A program made the position numbers and the translations under genes. DNA of 64,000 nucleotides from Tamlana carrageenivorans. GTDB lineage: Bacteria > Bacteroidota > Bacteroidia > Flavobacteriales > Flavobacteriaceae. Location of the stretch: contig NZ_CP025938.1 in assembly GCF_002893765.1 (NCBI RefSeq), forward strand, positions 3,677,501 to 3,741,500, given 5' to 3'. Positions 31,501 through 41,633 of the stretch are shown piece by piece (position 1 is the first letter of the stretch; the number at the start of each line of letters is the position of its first letter). The notes under the pieces are model-generated. The model was not told where the DNA came from. It did not search any database and saw nothing but the letters and a program-made list of their open reading frames with translations.

Positions 31501-32523
31501 ATGAAAGCACTTAAATACATTCTTTTACTTTTATTAATTATTTTTATTGGTACAGCTATGTATATTGCTGTGCAACCCAATGAATTTAGTTTTAGTAGAA
31601 GTAAAATTATTAAAGCTCCCGCTTCACTACTGTATAATAAAGTTAACGACTATAAAAATTGGCCAGACTTTTCGCCATGGATAGAAAAGGAACCTCACGC
31701 AACCCTCACTTACGAAGATAAAACTGCCGGCGTTGATGCTGGATATTCTTGGTCTGGTGAGATTTTAGGCGAAGGCAAAATGAAAACAATTTCGGTTGAT
31801 AAAAATAAAGCCATTTCACAAAAAATAACTTTCGTTAAACCTTTTAAATCCCAATCTGATATTAATTGGTCTTTTGAAGACACAGATGAAGGCACCAAAG
31901 TAACTTGGGCTATGCAAGGGAAACAAGATTTTATGACAAAAATGCACACCACTTTTGCTGGTTCTATTGAAGAAAACACTTCTCCAGATTTTGAGCGAGG
32001 TCTTTTCAAACTGGATAGTATTGTTACAGCCGATATGCAAAAATACAGTGTAACGGTAAATGGCATTACAGAACATGGAGGAGGCTTTTACATTTACAAT
32101 ACAACTTCATGCAAAATCTCTGAAATATCAAATAAAATGCAAGACATGATGCCTAAAGTTAGTGCTTTTGCAAAGCAACACCACATCAAAATGGCTGGTG
32201 CGCCTTTTGTTCAATATCTTAAATGGGACGTTGCAAATAATGCCGCTATCTTTTCTTGTTGTATTCCTACTACAGAAAGAGTTATCACTACAGAAGATCA
32301 TATTCTAACAGGCCATATGGAATCATTTAAAGCTGTTAAAACGACTTTAAAAGGCAGCTACGACAACTTAAAAGAAGCATGGGATACAGCCATGAAATAC
32401 ATTCCTGAAAATGGTTTCGAATTTACTGAAAATGGCCCTATGCTTGAAGCATACCTCACCGACCCAAGTAATACTGAAAACCCAGCCGAATGGATTACCG
32501 AAATCTACATAGCCGTGAAATAA
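31501..32523 (+). CDS. SRPBCC + GyrI-like domain protein, membrane anchored
   Basis: 340 aa. A single N-terminal transmembrane helix (KYILLLLLIIFIGTAMYIAV), then an SRPBCC (START-like) ligand-binding domain from about 30 to 175 (IIKAPASLLYNKVNDYKNWP, DFSPWIEKEP), then a GyrI-like/AraC effector-binding domain to the C-terminus (GAPFVQYLKW, GSYDNLKEAWDTAMKYI, EAYLTDPSNTENPAEWITEI). Both domains bind small hydrophobic molecules; the combination is common in Bacteroidota and has no established role. Divergent from the DPP III gene. Confidence 0.85.
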   Translation: MKALKYILLLLLIIFIGTAMYIAVQPNEFSFSRSKIIKAPASLLYNKVNDYKNWPDFSPWIEKEPHATLTYEDKTAGVDAGYSWSGEILGEGKMKTISVDKNKAISQKITFVKPFKSQSDINWSFEDTDEGTKVTWAMQGKQDFMTKMHTTFAGSIEENTSPDFERGLFKLDSIVTADMQKYSVTVNGITEHGGGFYIYNTTSCKISEISNKMQDMMPKVSAFAKQHHIKMAGAPFVQYLKWDVANNAAIFSCCIPTTERVITTEDHILTGHMESFKAVKTTLKGSYDNLKEAWDTAMKYIPENGFEFTENGPMLEAYLTDPSNTENPAEWITEIYIAVK

Positions 32524-32687
32524 ATTAAAAAAAATCAGAAATTTAGAAACAAATATTCCATTTGATGCCATTAGAAGCTAATTTTATATGTAGCTTTTTA
32601 ATCACCTTATTAACTTTAATTATATGTATTAAAAAACTCTATAGCAGGCATATTTGTCCTTTATCTTGTTTTTTTAATTAAAAATTT

Positions 32688-33296
32688 TTAATCCTTTTTA
32701 AAGGCTTTCACGCCAGCTTCAACTCTAGTTTTTAGATAATTTTCTCTTGGCACAATCGGACAAGAATAAGCCTCATTGTAAGCGCAATAGGGATTATAAG
32801 CTTTATTGAAATCAATTATTAGGGAATCTCCCGTTGGAATCCTGACATCAATATAACGGCCACCACCATAAGTTTCAACCCCATTAGTTTCATCTAAAAA
32901 AGGCAAAAACAAATAATCCTCAAATCCTTCTTGAGTCATGAGATCCTTCCCTTGGTATACGTTTAAGTTGAATGATTCCCCTTTTAATTCAAAAGATAAA
33001 ACCCCATAAATACGCTCATCAGAAAGGCGATCTGTAGTCGTTTTCATTTTAAACCATTTCGTATCCGGAGTGCACTTTAAATAGGCATGAACCCTATAGG
33101 TCGAATCGTGCTTAAAAAAATCAAGGCCTTGAAAAACTTTAAGGTCACTAGGTTTTAAAGGTGATTTGGTTACATCCTTAAAATCGGCATTTTGCTGTCT
33201 TTGATAAGGCGTATCCCCTTTTATAGGTCGTATTTTCTGGTTGCAACTTGTCAAACAGACTAAAACCCCAAGGAAAACAAGTTTTAATTTCTTCAT
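32688..33296 (-). CDS. DUF1684 lipoprotein
   Basis: 202 aa with lipobox CLTSC (Cys18). Core of the DUF1684 family: FLPFLDETNGVETYGGGRYI, then DSLIIDFNKAYNPYCAYNEA and YSCPIVPRENYL near the C-terminus, with the conserved pair of cysteines and the PxEN motif. Function of the family is unknown. It stands alone between two converging or diverging units; about 165 bp of AT-rich sequence without a clear signal separates it from the SRPBCC gene. Confidence 0.88.
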   Translation of the reverse strand: MKKLKLVFLGVLVCLTSCNQKIRPIKGDTPYQRQQNADFKDVTKSPLKPSDLKVFQGLDFFKHDSTYRVHAYLKCTPDTKWFKMKTTTDRLSDERIYGVLSFELKGESFNLNVYQGKDLMTQEGFEDYLFLPFLDETNGVETYGGGRYIDVRIPTGDSLIIDFNKAYNPYCAYNEAYSCPIVPRENYLKTRVEAGVKAFKKD

Positions 33297-33396
33297 TAGA
33301 CTTTACTATTTCTAAATTTTTTCCTTTCAAAAATACAATTTACAAATGTTTTAAATAGTTTTGATACATTAAAAGCATTTAAAAAACACGGATATT

Positions 33397-34374
33397 TTGA
33401 AAGTAAATCAATTTGATATTATTATCGTTGGTGGTGGCCCCATAGGCATCGCCTGTGCATTAGAATGTAAAAAAAGAGGTTGGAGCTATGTGGTTATTGA
33501 AAAGGGAGCCTTAACCAATTCGCTGTTTAATTACCCTAAAAACATGACGTTTTTTTCAACTTCAGAAAAACTTGAAATTGATGACATTCCGTTTATAAGT
33601 AATAATCCTAAACCTAATAGAGATGAAGCTTTAGAGTACTACAGGCGGGTAACCACTTCAAATCAATTAAACATGCATTTGTTTGAAACCGTACTTGCTA
33701 TTGAAAAAACAAAACCTAATGAATTTAGTATAAAAACGGACAAATCCACATATTTTTCTAAATACACTATAGTCTGCACGGGGTTTTATGACATTCCTAA
33801 AATGCTTGATATTCCTGGTGAAAATCTTAAGAAAGTCACTCATTATTACAAAGAAGCACACCAATATGCACTGCAAGATGTTCTTGTTGTTGGGGCGAGC
33901 AATTCGGCTGTAGATGCTGCTTTAGAAATTTGGCGTAAAGGCGGACGTGTCACTATGGTTATTAGAGGAGAAAGCATTGGGGAACGTGTGAAATACTGGG
34001 TGCGTCCAGATATTATTAATAGAATTGAAGAAGGCAGTATTACGGCTTATTTTAACGCTTTTATTAAAGAAATAAAAGAGCAAGAGGTGGTTATCGACAC
34101 CGTTAATGAGGAAATAATTATACCTAACGATTTTGTAATCGCATTAACAGGCTACCTGCCTAATTTTAAACTCTTAGAGAGCAGTGGTATAAAGCTTTCA
34201 AAAGATGGTAAAAACAGACCATATTACGATGCAGAAACGATGGTTTCGAACGTTGAAGGCCTCTATTTGGCTGGTGTGGTTTGTGGAGGAAACGAAACCC
34301 ATAAATGGTTTATAGAAAACTCTCGAGTTCATGCCAGACGCATCGCAAAACATCTTGAAACACTATCCATATAA
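33397..34374 (+). CDS. ypdA: YpdA-family FAD/NAD(P)H thiol-disulphide reductase
   Basis: 325 aa. Begins with TTG; FDIIIVGGGPIGIACALECK places the FAD dinucleotide loop where the family has it, and no upstream ATG in frame fits. A second nucleotide loop (VLVVGASNSAVDAALEIWRK at about 165-185) binds NADPH. The CxxC of thioredoxin reductase is absent, as in YpdA. In Firmicutes YpdA reduces bacillithiol disulphide; in Flavobacteriaceae the same family is present, with bacillithiol as likely substrate. Followed after 5 bp by a VOC-family gene, probably one operon. Confidence 0.88.
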   Translation: MKVNQFDIIIVGGGPIGIACALECKKRGWSYVVIEKGALTNSLFNYPKNMTFFSTSEKLEIDDIPFISNNPKPNRDEALEYYRRVTTSNQLNMHLFETVLAIEKTKPNEFSIKTDKSTYFSKYTIVCTGFYDIPKMLDIPGENLKKVTHYYKEAHQYALQDVLVVGASNSAVDAALEIWRKGGRVTMVIRGESIGERVKYWVRPDIINRIEEGSITAYFNAFIKEIKEQEVVIDTVNEEIIIPNDFVIALTGYLPNFKLLESSGIKLSKDGKNRPYYDAETMVSNVEGLYLAGVVCGGNETHKWFIENSRVHARRIAKHLETLSI

Positions 34375-34379
34375 ATCTT

Positions 34380-34757
34380 ATGAATTTAAATCAAGTTACT
34401 GTCCCCTCATTGAATGTCGCAAAATCGGTAGCATTTTATAAAACGCTAGGCTTAAAGTTGATTGTTTTCACACATTCTAAATACACGAGGTTTGAATGTC
34501 CTGATGGTGATGCAACTTTCTCGATACACCAAGTTGAACGCCTTTCGGATAATTCTGGAATTATGGTTTATTTTGAAGAACAAAACTTGGATGAGACTGT
34601 AGAATATTTAATTAATAAAGGCATGGAGTTTAACCAACTGCCTACAGACAGGTCTTGGTTGTGGCGAGAAGCCCAACTTAACGATCCAGATGGCAACCGT
34701 ATTATTTTGTACCATGCTGGTAAAAACAGAAAAAATCCACCAAGACGCCTTGCATAG
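34380..34757 (+). CDS. VOC (glyoxalase/bleomycin-resistance) family protein
   Basis: 125 aa. Two beta-alpha-beta-beta-beta modules: NQVTVPSLNVAKSVAFYKTL and VYFEEQNLDETVEYLINKG with the C-terminal NDPDGNRIILYHAGKNRKNP typical of the glyoxalase fold. Metal ligands cannot be assigned by eye. It starts 5 bp after ypdA and may act with it on thiol adducts or reactive carbonyls, an inference from operon position and family chemistry only. Confidence 0.85.
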   Translation: MNLNQVTVPSLNVAKSVAFYKTLGLKLIVFTHSKYTRFECPDGDATFSIHQVERLSDNSGIMVYFEEQNLDETVEYLINKGMEFNQLPTDRSWLWREAQLNDPDGNRIILYHAGKNRKNPPRRLA

Positions 34758-34819
34758 GCATGATTTTTTATGTGAATATTTAAACAATATTCATATTTTA
34801 TCTCCCTCTAACTTTAATT

Positions 34820-35263
34820 CTATTTAATAGGAGTTACTTCTTTTTGTTTTACCACGTTCGATAATACAATTTGAGTTTTAGATTCACCATAAGTAATCAA
34901 CTGATCTATAAAAGTCTCTAGATGCTTTTGATTTTTCAAAACCACTTCCATCACTATATTTTCATCGCCTGTAATTCGGTAACAGTTTATCACCTCATCA
35001 TAGGTTTTTACTTTATCTAAAAAGGGTCTTAATTTCCCCATAAATGCTCTTAAGGTGATAATCGCTTTAAGTTGGTAGCCGATCTCGAAAGGGGAAACTA
35101 TGGTTTTGTAGCCTTCTATAATACCCAGGTCTTCCATCTTTTTGATGCGCTCTGAAACTGCGGGAGAACTTACACCTACCCGCCTTCCAATTTCGGCATT
35201 AGAAAGCCTTGCATTTTCCTGTAAACATTTTAAAATTTTTCGATTAAGACTATCAACTATCAT
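34820..35263 (-). CDS. Lrp/AsnC-family transcriptional regulator
   Basis: 147 aa. N-terminal helix-turn-helix (LNRKILKCLQENARLSNAEI, then GRRVGVSSPAVSERIKKME) and C-terminal ligand-binding RAM domain (YQLKAIITLRAFMG, VINCYRITGDENIVMEVVLK). Members bind amino acids and form octamers that wrap DNA. Ligand and targets are unknown. Transcribed away from the 131-aa gene at 35387; the intergenic region is AT-rich. Confidence 0.92.
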   Translation of the reverse strand: MIVDSLNRKILKCLQENARLSNAEIGRRVGVSSPAVSERIKKMEDLGIIEGYKTIVSPFEIGYQLKAIITLRAFMGKLRPFLDKVKTYDEVINCYRITGDENIVMEVVLKNQKHLETFIDQLITYGESKTQIVLSNVVKQKEVTPIK

Positions 35264-35386
35264 TTAAAAGAAATTTAACACTAATTAATTAATAATTAAA
35301 GCAAATATACAATTTTACTTTAATGATTAAAGTTGATTCTCCTGAGTTGTGAGTAATTTTGAATAAATGCTAAGAAATAAATAATT

Positions 35387-35782
35387 ATGTCGTCTAATAC
35401 CCCACTAAATCTATCGGAATTACCGATTTACCAGAAAGCTTTGGAGATTTTCACCCTGTCTCAAAGCATTTCTTCTTACTTAAATAGCGACTTATCTTCT
35501 CTAAATCAAGATGGTAGTGAAAGTCATCATATTTATTTTTCAGGAGATATTATTCAACAATCTGTTTCATTAGCTCCAGAAATTCTAAACGCAGAATTAC
35601 AAAGACATTCAGAACGCAGATATAAGCATATTGAATCTTTAAGGAAATTAACCAATAAGCTTTATAAAAATTCATATCGTTTAGAACGTTCTAACAGTAA
35701 CGGAAAAGATTTTTTACCGATTTTAAGAAGTGAATTAAAAAAGTTTAAAAAACTACAAAGCACTTGGATGCTTACATTATAG
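35387..35782 (+). CDS. Conserved helical protein of unknown function
   Basis: 131 aa, predicted all-alpha, with no signal peptide or membrane helix. The start LPIYQKALEIFTLSQSISSY and the later EILNAELQRHSERRYKHIES look like a four-helix bundle of the type found in small nucleic-acid-associated proteins (23S intervening-sequence/Avd-like), a resemblance only. Basic C-terminus. Closed by a terminator 23 bp downstream. Divergent from the Lrp regulator, which may control it. Confidence 0.6.
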   Translation: MSSNTPLNLSELPIYQKALEIFTLSQSISSYLNSDLSSLNQDGSESHHIYFSGDIIQQSVSLAPEILNAELQRHSERRYKHIESLRKLTNKLYKNSYRLERSNSNGKDFLPILRSELKKFKKLQSTWMLTL

Positions 35783-35804
35783 AACTTAACCCCTCTAGGT
35801 TATA

Positions 35805-35845
35805 TAAAAAACGCTCAAAAAATTTAAATTTATTGAGCGTTTTTT
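35805..35845 (+). terminator. Intrinsic terminator of the 131-aa gene
   Basis: Stem AAACGCTCAA / TTGAGCGTTT with a 14-base AT-rich loop and T-run. Confidence 0.85.
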
Positions 35846-35864
35846 CATGTTCATCGTAATGCTA

Positions 35865-36002
35865 TCACGCGATAAACTTTGTTTTCGAATTTAAGACATG
35901 GCCTTCAGTTAAGTGATATTTTTCTGATTTGACCGTATAAAATAACCAATCTAAATAGTTTTTTGAACGCCTTTTAAACTTGTATTTGAGGGTACATTCC
36001 AT
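35865..36002 (-). CDS. Possible 45-aa basic protein
   Basis: ATG at 36002 to TGA at 35865: a 45-residue basic peptide (KYKFKRRSKNYLDWLFYTVK in its middle). The rest of the 35,783-36,249 interval holds the two terminators and no other gene I can support. No family known; codon use looks protein-like but the support is weak. Confidence 0.3.
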   Translation of the reverse strand: MECTLKYKFKRRSKNYLDWLFYTVKSEKYHLTEGHVLNSKTKFIA

Positions 36003-36079
36003 AATATAAAATTGTTTTTAGGGTTAAACAATACTAAATAAATAGCTCTAGAAGATTAATTTACACTTAGATAGTTAAA

Positions 36080-36119
36080 GCAAAAAAATAACGCCTAATT
36101 TTTAGATTAAGCGTTATTA
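36080..36119 (-). terminator. Intrinsic terminator downstream of icmF
   Basis: Stem AATAACGC / GCGTTATT around an AT-rich loop; on the - strand a run of seven T follows. Confidence 0.7.
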
Positions 36120-36249
36120 AATTCCTATAACTTGTATTATAATGTCAAAAACAAGGTTGAAAAGGCTCTTATACAACTGATTTTAAGCCGTTAAAATACA
36201 GAACACAAAAAAGAACCATTAACAAATCCTTGAATTACATATTAAAAAA

Positions 36250-39200
36250 CTACATATTTCGTCTGTACTGGCCACCGACTTCAAATAAGGCTTCAGTAAT
36301 TTCTCCTAAAGAACAAACTTTACATACTTCCATAAGCGCATCAAAAATATTTTCATTTTGAACGGCCTTTAGCTGTAAATCCTTTAACAAATCGGTGGTG
36401 TTATGAGCTTCATGCAAGTTCTTCAACGTTTTAATTTGAAGTTGTTTTTCTTCTTCGGTAGCACGAATAACTTCTGCTGGTAAAACTGTTGGAGACCCTT
36501 TACTGCTTAAAAAAGTATTCACACCAATTATTGGAAAATCACCATTGTGTTTTAACGTTTCGTAATACAAACTTTCTTCTTGAATTTTACTGCGTTGGTA
36601 CATGGTTTCCATAGCTCCTAATACGCCACCTCGTTCATTGATTCTATCGAACTCAACAAGAACGGCTTCTTCTACTAAATCGGTTAATTCTTCAATTATA
36701 AAAGAACCTTGAATGGGGTTTTCATTTTTAGCCAGCCCAAGCTCTTTATTAATTATAAGCTGAATAGCCATGGCACGACGCACCGACTCTTCAGTTGGTG
36801 TTGTAATGGCTTCATCGTAAGCATTGGTATGTAAGGAGTTACAGTTATCATAAATCGCATAAAGGGCTTGAAGTGTGGTTCGAATGTCATTAAAATCAAT
36901 TTCCTGAGCATGTAAACTACGTCCTGAAGTTTGAATATGATATTTAAGCATTTGAGCTCTTTCATTAGCCCCATACTTATGCTTCATGGCTTTTGCCCAT
37001 ATTTTACGCGCTACACGACCAATAACGGCATATTCTGGATCGATACCATTAGAGAAAAAGAAAGATAAATTCGGACCAAATTTATTGATATCCATACCAC
37101 GGCTTAAATAATACTCCACATAAGTAAAGCCGTTGGATAAAGTCAACGCCAACTGGGTAATAGGATTCGCTCCTGCTTCGGCGATATGATAGCCTGAAAT
37201 AGACACCGAATAAAAATTACGAACATTGTTCTCTATAAAATACTCTTGAACATCGCCCATTAAACGCAAAGCAAATTCGGTTGAGAAAATGCAAGTATTT
37301 TGTGCTTGATCTTCCTTTAAAATATCAGCTTGTACAGTGCCGCGAACTTGAGCAATGGTATTGGCTTTAATAGAATGATACACTTCTTTAGGTAAAACCT
37401 GATCACCTGTTACACCCAAAAGCATCAAACCTAAACCGTTGTTCTCTTCAGGTAAGCTACCGTTGTATTTAGGACGCGCTTCCTTTTTATATAATTCCTC
37501 TAATTTCGCTTCAACAGTATCCTCTAAACCATTTTCTTTGATGTAAATTTCACATTGCTGATCTATGGCTGCATTCATAAAATATCCTAATAACATGGGT
37601 GCAGGGCCATTTATAGTCATACTCACTGAGGTCATAGCATCGGCCAAATTAAAACCGGAATACAACTTTTTAGCATCATCTAAACAGCAAATAGAAACGC
37701 CTGCATTACCAATTTTACCATAAATATCTGGTCTAATATCAGGGTCGTTTCCATAAAGTGTGACACTATCAAAAGCTGTAGACAAGCGCTTTGCTGGCAT
37801 ACCCTGACTTACATAATGAAAACGTTTATTGGTACGTTCTGGGCTTCCTTCGCCTGCAAACATACGCGCTGGGTCTTCCCCTTTTCTTTTAAAAGGATAC
37901 AATCCAGAAGTAAAAGGAAACTCTCCTGGAACGTTTTCTTGCAAACACCAACGAAGTATGTCACCCCAAGCTTGGTACTTTGGGAATGCCACCTTCGGTA
38001 TTTGAGTATGCGAAAGGGATTCGGTGTGGGTTTCAATTTTAATTTCTTTATCACGCACCTTGAAACTATAAATAGGGTTTTTATACCTATTAACTTTAGC
38101 ATCCCACCCCGTTAGGATCTCCCAATTGAACGGATCTAAATTCATTTTTAGGCGATCAAATTCGGCTATAAGTAGTTTTAAAAACTCGTGGTTTTCAGCA
38201 GGGCCAAGTTTTAAAACATTAGCTTCATCGAGGCCGAGGCCCAACTTTCCCATAAAAGATAGTTCGTCTTCTTTCTTAGTAACATCAACTACCGTACAAA
38301 TCGTTTTAAAAATTCCATAGAGTTTTTGAGCTATTTCAACTTGTTCGTTAGCCTTTTTATCATAAGCTCTATTATTTTCAGATATTTCAGATAAATAACG
38401 GGTTCTAGCAGGAGGAATTACAAAAATTTTCTCACTGTTACTTAGAGATTCAACCAGGTTTGATTTTAAATCTGCTTCTGTTTTTTCAACCAACTTATTA
38501 ATAATAGCCAGATATAAAGTATTCATTCCAGGGTCGTTAAACTGAGAGGCAATCGTTCCAAAAACGGGTAAATCTTCTTGAGGCGTCTCCCACAGCAAAT
38601 TATTACGCATATATTGCTTTTTCACATCACGTAAAGCATCTAAAGCGCCTCTTTTATCAAATTTATTAATGGCAACTAAATCGGCAAAATCGAGCATATC
38701 AATTTTTTCTAATTGTGTGGCGGCACCAAATTCGGGAGTCATCACATAAAGTGACACATCGGAGTGTTCAATTATTTCGGTATCTGATTGTCCGATTCCC
38801 GAAGTTTCTAAAATAATTAAATCATAATTTGCTGCTTTTAAAACCTCAATGGCTTCATTTACATGCTTAGAAAGCGCCAGATTGGATTGCCTTGTGGCTA
38901 AACTACGCATATAAACGCGCTCACTATTTATGGCATTCATTCGAATACGATCCCCTAGAAGCGCACCACCAGTTTTACGTTTAGAAGGATCTACCGAAAT
39001 GATACCTATGGTTTTATTAGGGAAATCTAATAAATAACGTCGAACGAGTTCATCGACCAAACTAGATTTTCCAGCACCTCCTGTACCTGTAATTCCCAGA
39101 ACTGGTGTTTTTGAAGTTTTATTTATAGAATGAATTTTATCTAAAGTAGCTTTAGCTATTTCTGGAAAATTTTCAGCGGAAGAAATAACACGAGCGATAT

Positions 39201-39693
39201 CTTTAACCGATTTACTTTGAATATCCTCTAAATGTACATCAAGCCCATGCCCAATCGCAAAATCAGATTGCTGTACCAAATCGTTTATCATTCCTTGCAG
39301 TCCCATTTCACGGCCATCATCAGGTGAATAAATACGGGTGATGCCATAATCCATTAAGTCTTTAATTTCTGAAGGTAAGATAACGCCGCCGCCGCCGCCA
39401 AAAATCTTGATATGTCCAGCACCTTTTTCCTTTAAAAGATCGAACATGTATTTAAAATATTCATTGTGACCACCTTGATAAGAGGTTAAACAAATAGCAT
39501 TCACATCTTCCTGAAGGGCGGTATTAACCACTTCTTCAACACTGCGATCATGACCTAGATGAATCACCTCAACACCAGTGGCTTGAATGATTCGACGCAT
39601 TACGTTTATTGAGGCATCATGCCCATCGAACAGGGAGGCTGCAGTTACGATTCTAATTTTATTTTTTGGCTTGTATATTGCTTGCTGGTTCAT
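36250..39693 (-). CDS. icmF: Fused isobutyryl-CoA mutase IcmF (B12-dependent)
   Basis: 1147 aa in the order typical of IcmF: B12-binding domain at 1-145 (FDGHDASINVMRRIIQATGV, VIHLGHDRSVEEVV), then a MeaB-like GTPase chaperone at about 195-420 (GITGTGGAGKSSLVDEL, the P-loop; Walker B-like LIILETSGIGQSD), then the acyl-CoA mutase barrel and substrate domain to the end (PFTSGLYPFKRKGEDPARMF, SVSISGYHIAEAGAN). It interconverts isobutyryl-CoA and butyryl-CoA with adenosylcobalamin; the GTPase part loads and protects the cofactor. Single gene. Together with nrdJ and the BtuF-like protein it shows reliance on cobalamin. Confidence 0.93.
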   Translation of the reverse strand: MNQQAIYKPKNKIRIVTAASLFDGHDASINVMRRIIQATGVEVIHLGHDRSVEEVVNTALQEDVNAICLTSYQGGHNEYFKYMFDLLKEKGAGHIKIFGGGGGVILPSEIKDLMDYGITRIYSPDDGREMGLQGMINDLVQQSDFAIGHGLDVHLEDIQSKSVKDIARVISSAENFPEIAKATLDKIHSINKTSKTPVLGITGTGGAGKSSLVDELVRRYLLDFPNKTIGIISVDPSKRKTGGALLGDRIRMNAINSERVYMRSLATRQSNLALSKHVNEAIEVLKAANYDLIILETSGIGQSDTEIIEHSDVSLYVMTPEFGAATQLEKIDMLDFADLVAINKFDKRGALDALRDVKKQYMRNNLLWETPQEDLPVFGTIASQFNDPGMNTLYLAIINKLVEKTEADLKSNLVESLSNSEKIFVIPPARTRYLSEISENNRAYDKKANEQVEIAQKLYGIFKTICTVVDVTKKEDELSFMGKLGLGLDEANVLKLGPAENHEFLKLLIAEFDRLKMNLDPFNWEILTGWDAKVNRYKNPIYSFKVRDKEIKIETHTESLSHTQIPKVAFPKYQAWGDILRWCLQENVPGEFPFTSGLYPFKRKGEDPARMFAGEGSPERTNKRFHYVSQGMPAKRLSTAFDSVTLYGNDPDIRPDIYGKIGNAGVSICCLDDAKKLYSGFNLADAMTSVSMTINGPAPMLLGYFMNAAIDQQCEIYIKENGLEDTVEAKLEELYKKEARPKYNGSLPEENNGLGLMLLGVTGDQVLPKEVYHSIKANTIAQVRGTVQADILKEDQAQNTCIFSTEFALRLMGDVQEYFIENNVRNFYSVSISGYHIAEAGANPITQLALTLSNGFTYVEYYLSRGMDINKFGPNLSFFFSNGIDPEYAVIGRVARKIWAKAMKHKYGANERAQMLKYHIQTSGRSLHAQEIDFNDIRTTLQALYAIYDNCNSLHTNAYDEAITTPTEESVRRAMAIQLIINKELGLAKNENPIQGSFIIEELTDLVEEAVLVEFDRINERGGVLGAMETMYQRSKIQEESLYYETLKHNGDFPIIGVNTFLSSKGSPTVLPAEVIRATEEEKQLQIKTLKNLHEAHNTTDLLKDLQLKAVQNENIFDALMEVCKVCSLGEITEALFEVGGQYRRNM

Positions 39694-39837
39694 TCGTAAA
39701 TATTCTCGTATTTTAGTCTGCCAATTTACGAAATAATCAAAATTTTAAACCATTTACTTGATATTATCTAAAACTATATTCTAAGTTTAGTCTTTTATAA
39801 TTTTAACCTAATTTTGAACATTAAAGCTTAAATTCTA

Positions 39838-40692
39838 ATGAATAAAATAACCATATTAATACATTGTAAAGACAAACCAAATATCATTGCATCAATCACA
39901 AATTTTATTGCGAATAAAGGGGGTAACATTGTTTACATCGACCAATATGTTGATCGGGAGCAAGATATTTTCTTTATGCGATTGGAAAGTGAATTTGTTT
40001 CTGATACATTCTCTACACTAGACTTTAAAACTGATTTCAAAAGTGAGCTAGCGGAAACTTTTAAAATGAAATGGCGCATTTATTCTTCTGAGAAAAAGCC
40101 GAAAATGGCTTTATTTATTTCAAAATACGACCATTGTTTATATGATTTATTAGGAAGGTATAACTCTGGTGAACTCAATCTGGAAATACCTTTTATTATC
40201 AGTAACCACAACGATTTGGAGCATATCGCTAAAAATTTCAACATTCCTTTCTACCACATCCCGGTAACTAAAGAAACTAAAAAGGAGGCTGAAGACAAAC
40301 AGTTGGAGTTACTTTTAGAACATAAAATAGACTTTATCGTATTGGCCAGGTACATGCAAATTGTATCTGACAAACTGATCAATCAATACCAAAATAAAAT
40401 TATAAACATTCACCATTCGTTTTTACCAGCGTTTATTGGTGCTAAACCCTACCATTCTGCTTACAAACGAGGTGTTAAAATTATAGGTGCCACCAGCCAT
40501 TATGTCACAGAAGAATTAGATGCAGGACCTATTATAGAACAGGATGTTACCCGCGTATCGCATACACATGCTATTTCCGACCTGATAGCTAAAGGGCGTG
40601 ATTTAGAAAAAGTCGTTCTTGCTAACGCCGTAAAACTACACGCCAATAGAAAAGTTATGGTTTATAATAATAAGACCGTAATTTTCACATAA
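39838..40692 (+). CDS. purU: Formyltetrahydrofolate deformylase
   Basis: 284 aa. N-terminal ACT domain at about 1-80 (ITILIHCKDKPNIIASITNF), C-terminal formyltransferase-type domain with KIINIHHSFLPAFIGAKPYH near 195-214 (the catalytic His of HHSFLP) and DAGPIIEQDVTRVSH with the catalytic Asp. It splits 10-formyl-THF to formate and THF, supplying formate for PurT and balancing one-carbon units. Divergent from icmF. Followed at 47 bp by the DUF4197 gene. Confidence 0.93.
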   Translation: MNKITILIHCKDKPNIIASITNFIANKGGNIVYIDQYVDREQDIFFMRLESEFVSDTFSTLDFKTDFKSELAETFKMKWRIYSSEKKPKMALFISKYDHCLYDLLGRYNSGELNLEIPFIISNHNDLEHIAKNFNIPFYHIPVTKETKKEAEDKQLELLLEHKIDFIVLARYMQIVSDKLINQYQNKIINIHHSFLPAFIGAKPYHSAYKRGVKIIGATSHYVTEELDAGPIIEQDVTRVSHTHAISDLIAKGRDLEKVVLANAVKLHANRKVMVYNNKTVIFT

Positions 40693-40739
40693 ACGGATAC
40701 AAATTCAACCCGTCATTTTTTCTAAAACAACAATCACAT

Positions 40740-41462
40740 ATGATACGCAAAATTCTAGCCATTACCTTGTTAATAAACCTAACTGCTTGTGCCGAACTGC
40801 ATGAAGTAGCCAAGCAATTACCTCAAACACAAACCAATATTCCAAACAGCACTATTGGAAACGCTGATATAGCTGCTGGTTTAAGGCAAGCTTTAGATTT
40901 AGGTATAGAAAAACAAGTATCAAAACTTACTCAAACCAATGGTTTTTACGGAAATGAGATGGTTAAAATTTTATTACCAAAGGAATTACAAAAGGTTGAT
41001 GATGGCCTAAGAAAAATAGGGTTAGGAAACCTCGCTGATGAAGGACTAAAAGCACTTAACCGAGCTGCTGAAGATGCCGTAAAGGAAGCTACACCCATCT
41101 TTGTAGATGCTGTAAAGGGCATTACATTTAATGATGCTAAAAGCATATTAGTTGGAAGTGACAATGCCGCAACACAATACTTAAGTTCTAAAACAGAAAC
41201 CTCCTTGTATAATAAATTTAATCCTGTGATTAAAAATTCCTTTAGCAAAGTAGGCGCCGATAAAATCTGGTCTAATTTAATTAACAAATACAACAGTATT
41301 CCTTTTACAGATGACGTTAACCCCGATTTAACCGACTATGTGACAGGTGAAGCTTTAAAAGGTGTTTTCACGATGATTGAAGTAGAAGAAAAAGAAATTA
41401 GAACACAATACTCATCTAGAACCACAGATTTATTAAAGAAGGTGTTTGCTTTACAAGGCTAA
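40740..41462 (+). CDS. DUF4197 lipoprotein
   Basis: 240 aa with a lipoprotein signal (LINLTACAE, Cys17). The body has the DUF4197 pattern: AAGLRQALDLGIEKQVSKL, VKILLPKELQKVDDGLRKIG, LNRAAEDAVKEATPIFVDAV, and the tail GEALKGVFTMIEVEEKEIR. The family is widespread in Bacteroidota and Proteobacteria with unknown function; the likely place is the outer membrane facing the periplasm. Ends with a strong terminator at 41497-41528. Confidence 0.9.
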   Translation: MIRKILAITLLINLTACAELHEVAKQLPQTQTNIPNSTIGNADIAAGLRQALDLGIEKQVSKLTQTNGFYGNEMVKILLPKELQKVDDGLRKIGLGNLADEGLKALNRAAEDAVKEATPIFVDAVKGITFNDAKSILVGSDNAATQYLSSKTETSLYNKFNPVIKNSFSKVGADKIWSNLINKYNSIPFTDDVNPDLTDYVTGEALKGVFTMIEVEEKEIRTQYSSRTTDLLKKVFALQG

Positions 41463-41496
41463 AATATTGTATTACCCATTTACCCTTCATAATTTT

Positions 41497-41528
41497 AAAA
41501 CCGGATAAAAATTTATTCGGTTTTTTTT
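41497..41528 (+). terminator. Intrinsic terminator of the DUF4197 gene
   Basis: AAAACCGGATAAA / TTTATTCGGTTTT with eight T. Confidence 0.85.
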
Positions 41529-41633
41529 ATGCACTTAAAATTTTAGTTAAAATACATTTAATTTTTTAGTTGGTTTTTTATAATTTAAACAAAAAAGATG
41601 TATATTTAAACAACTGTAAATCAACCTGTAACA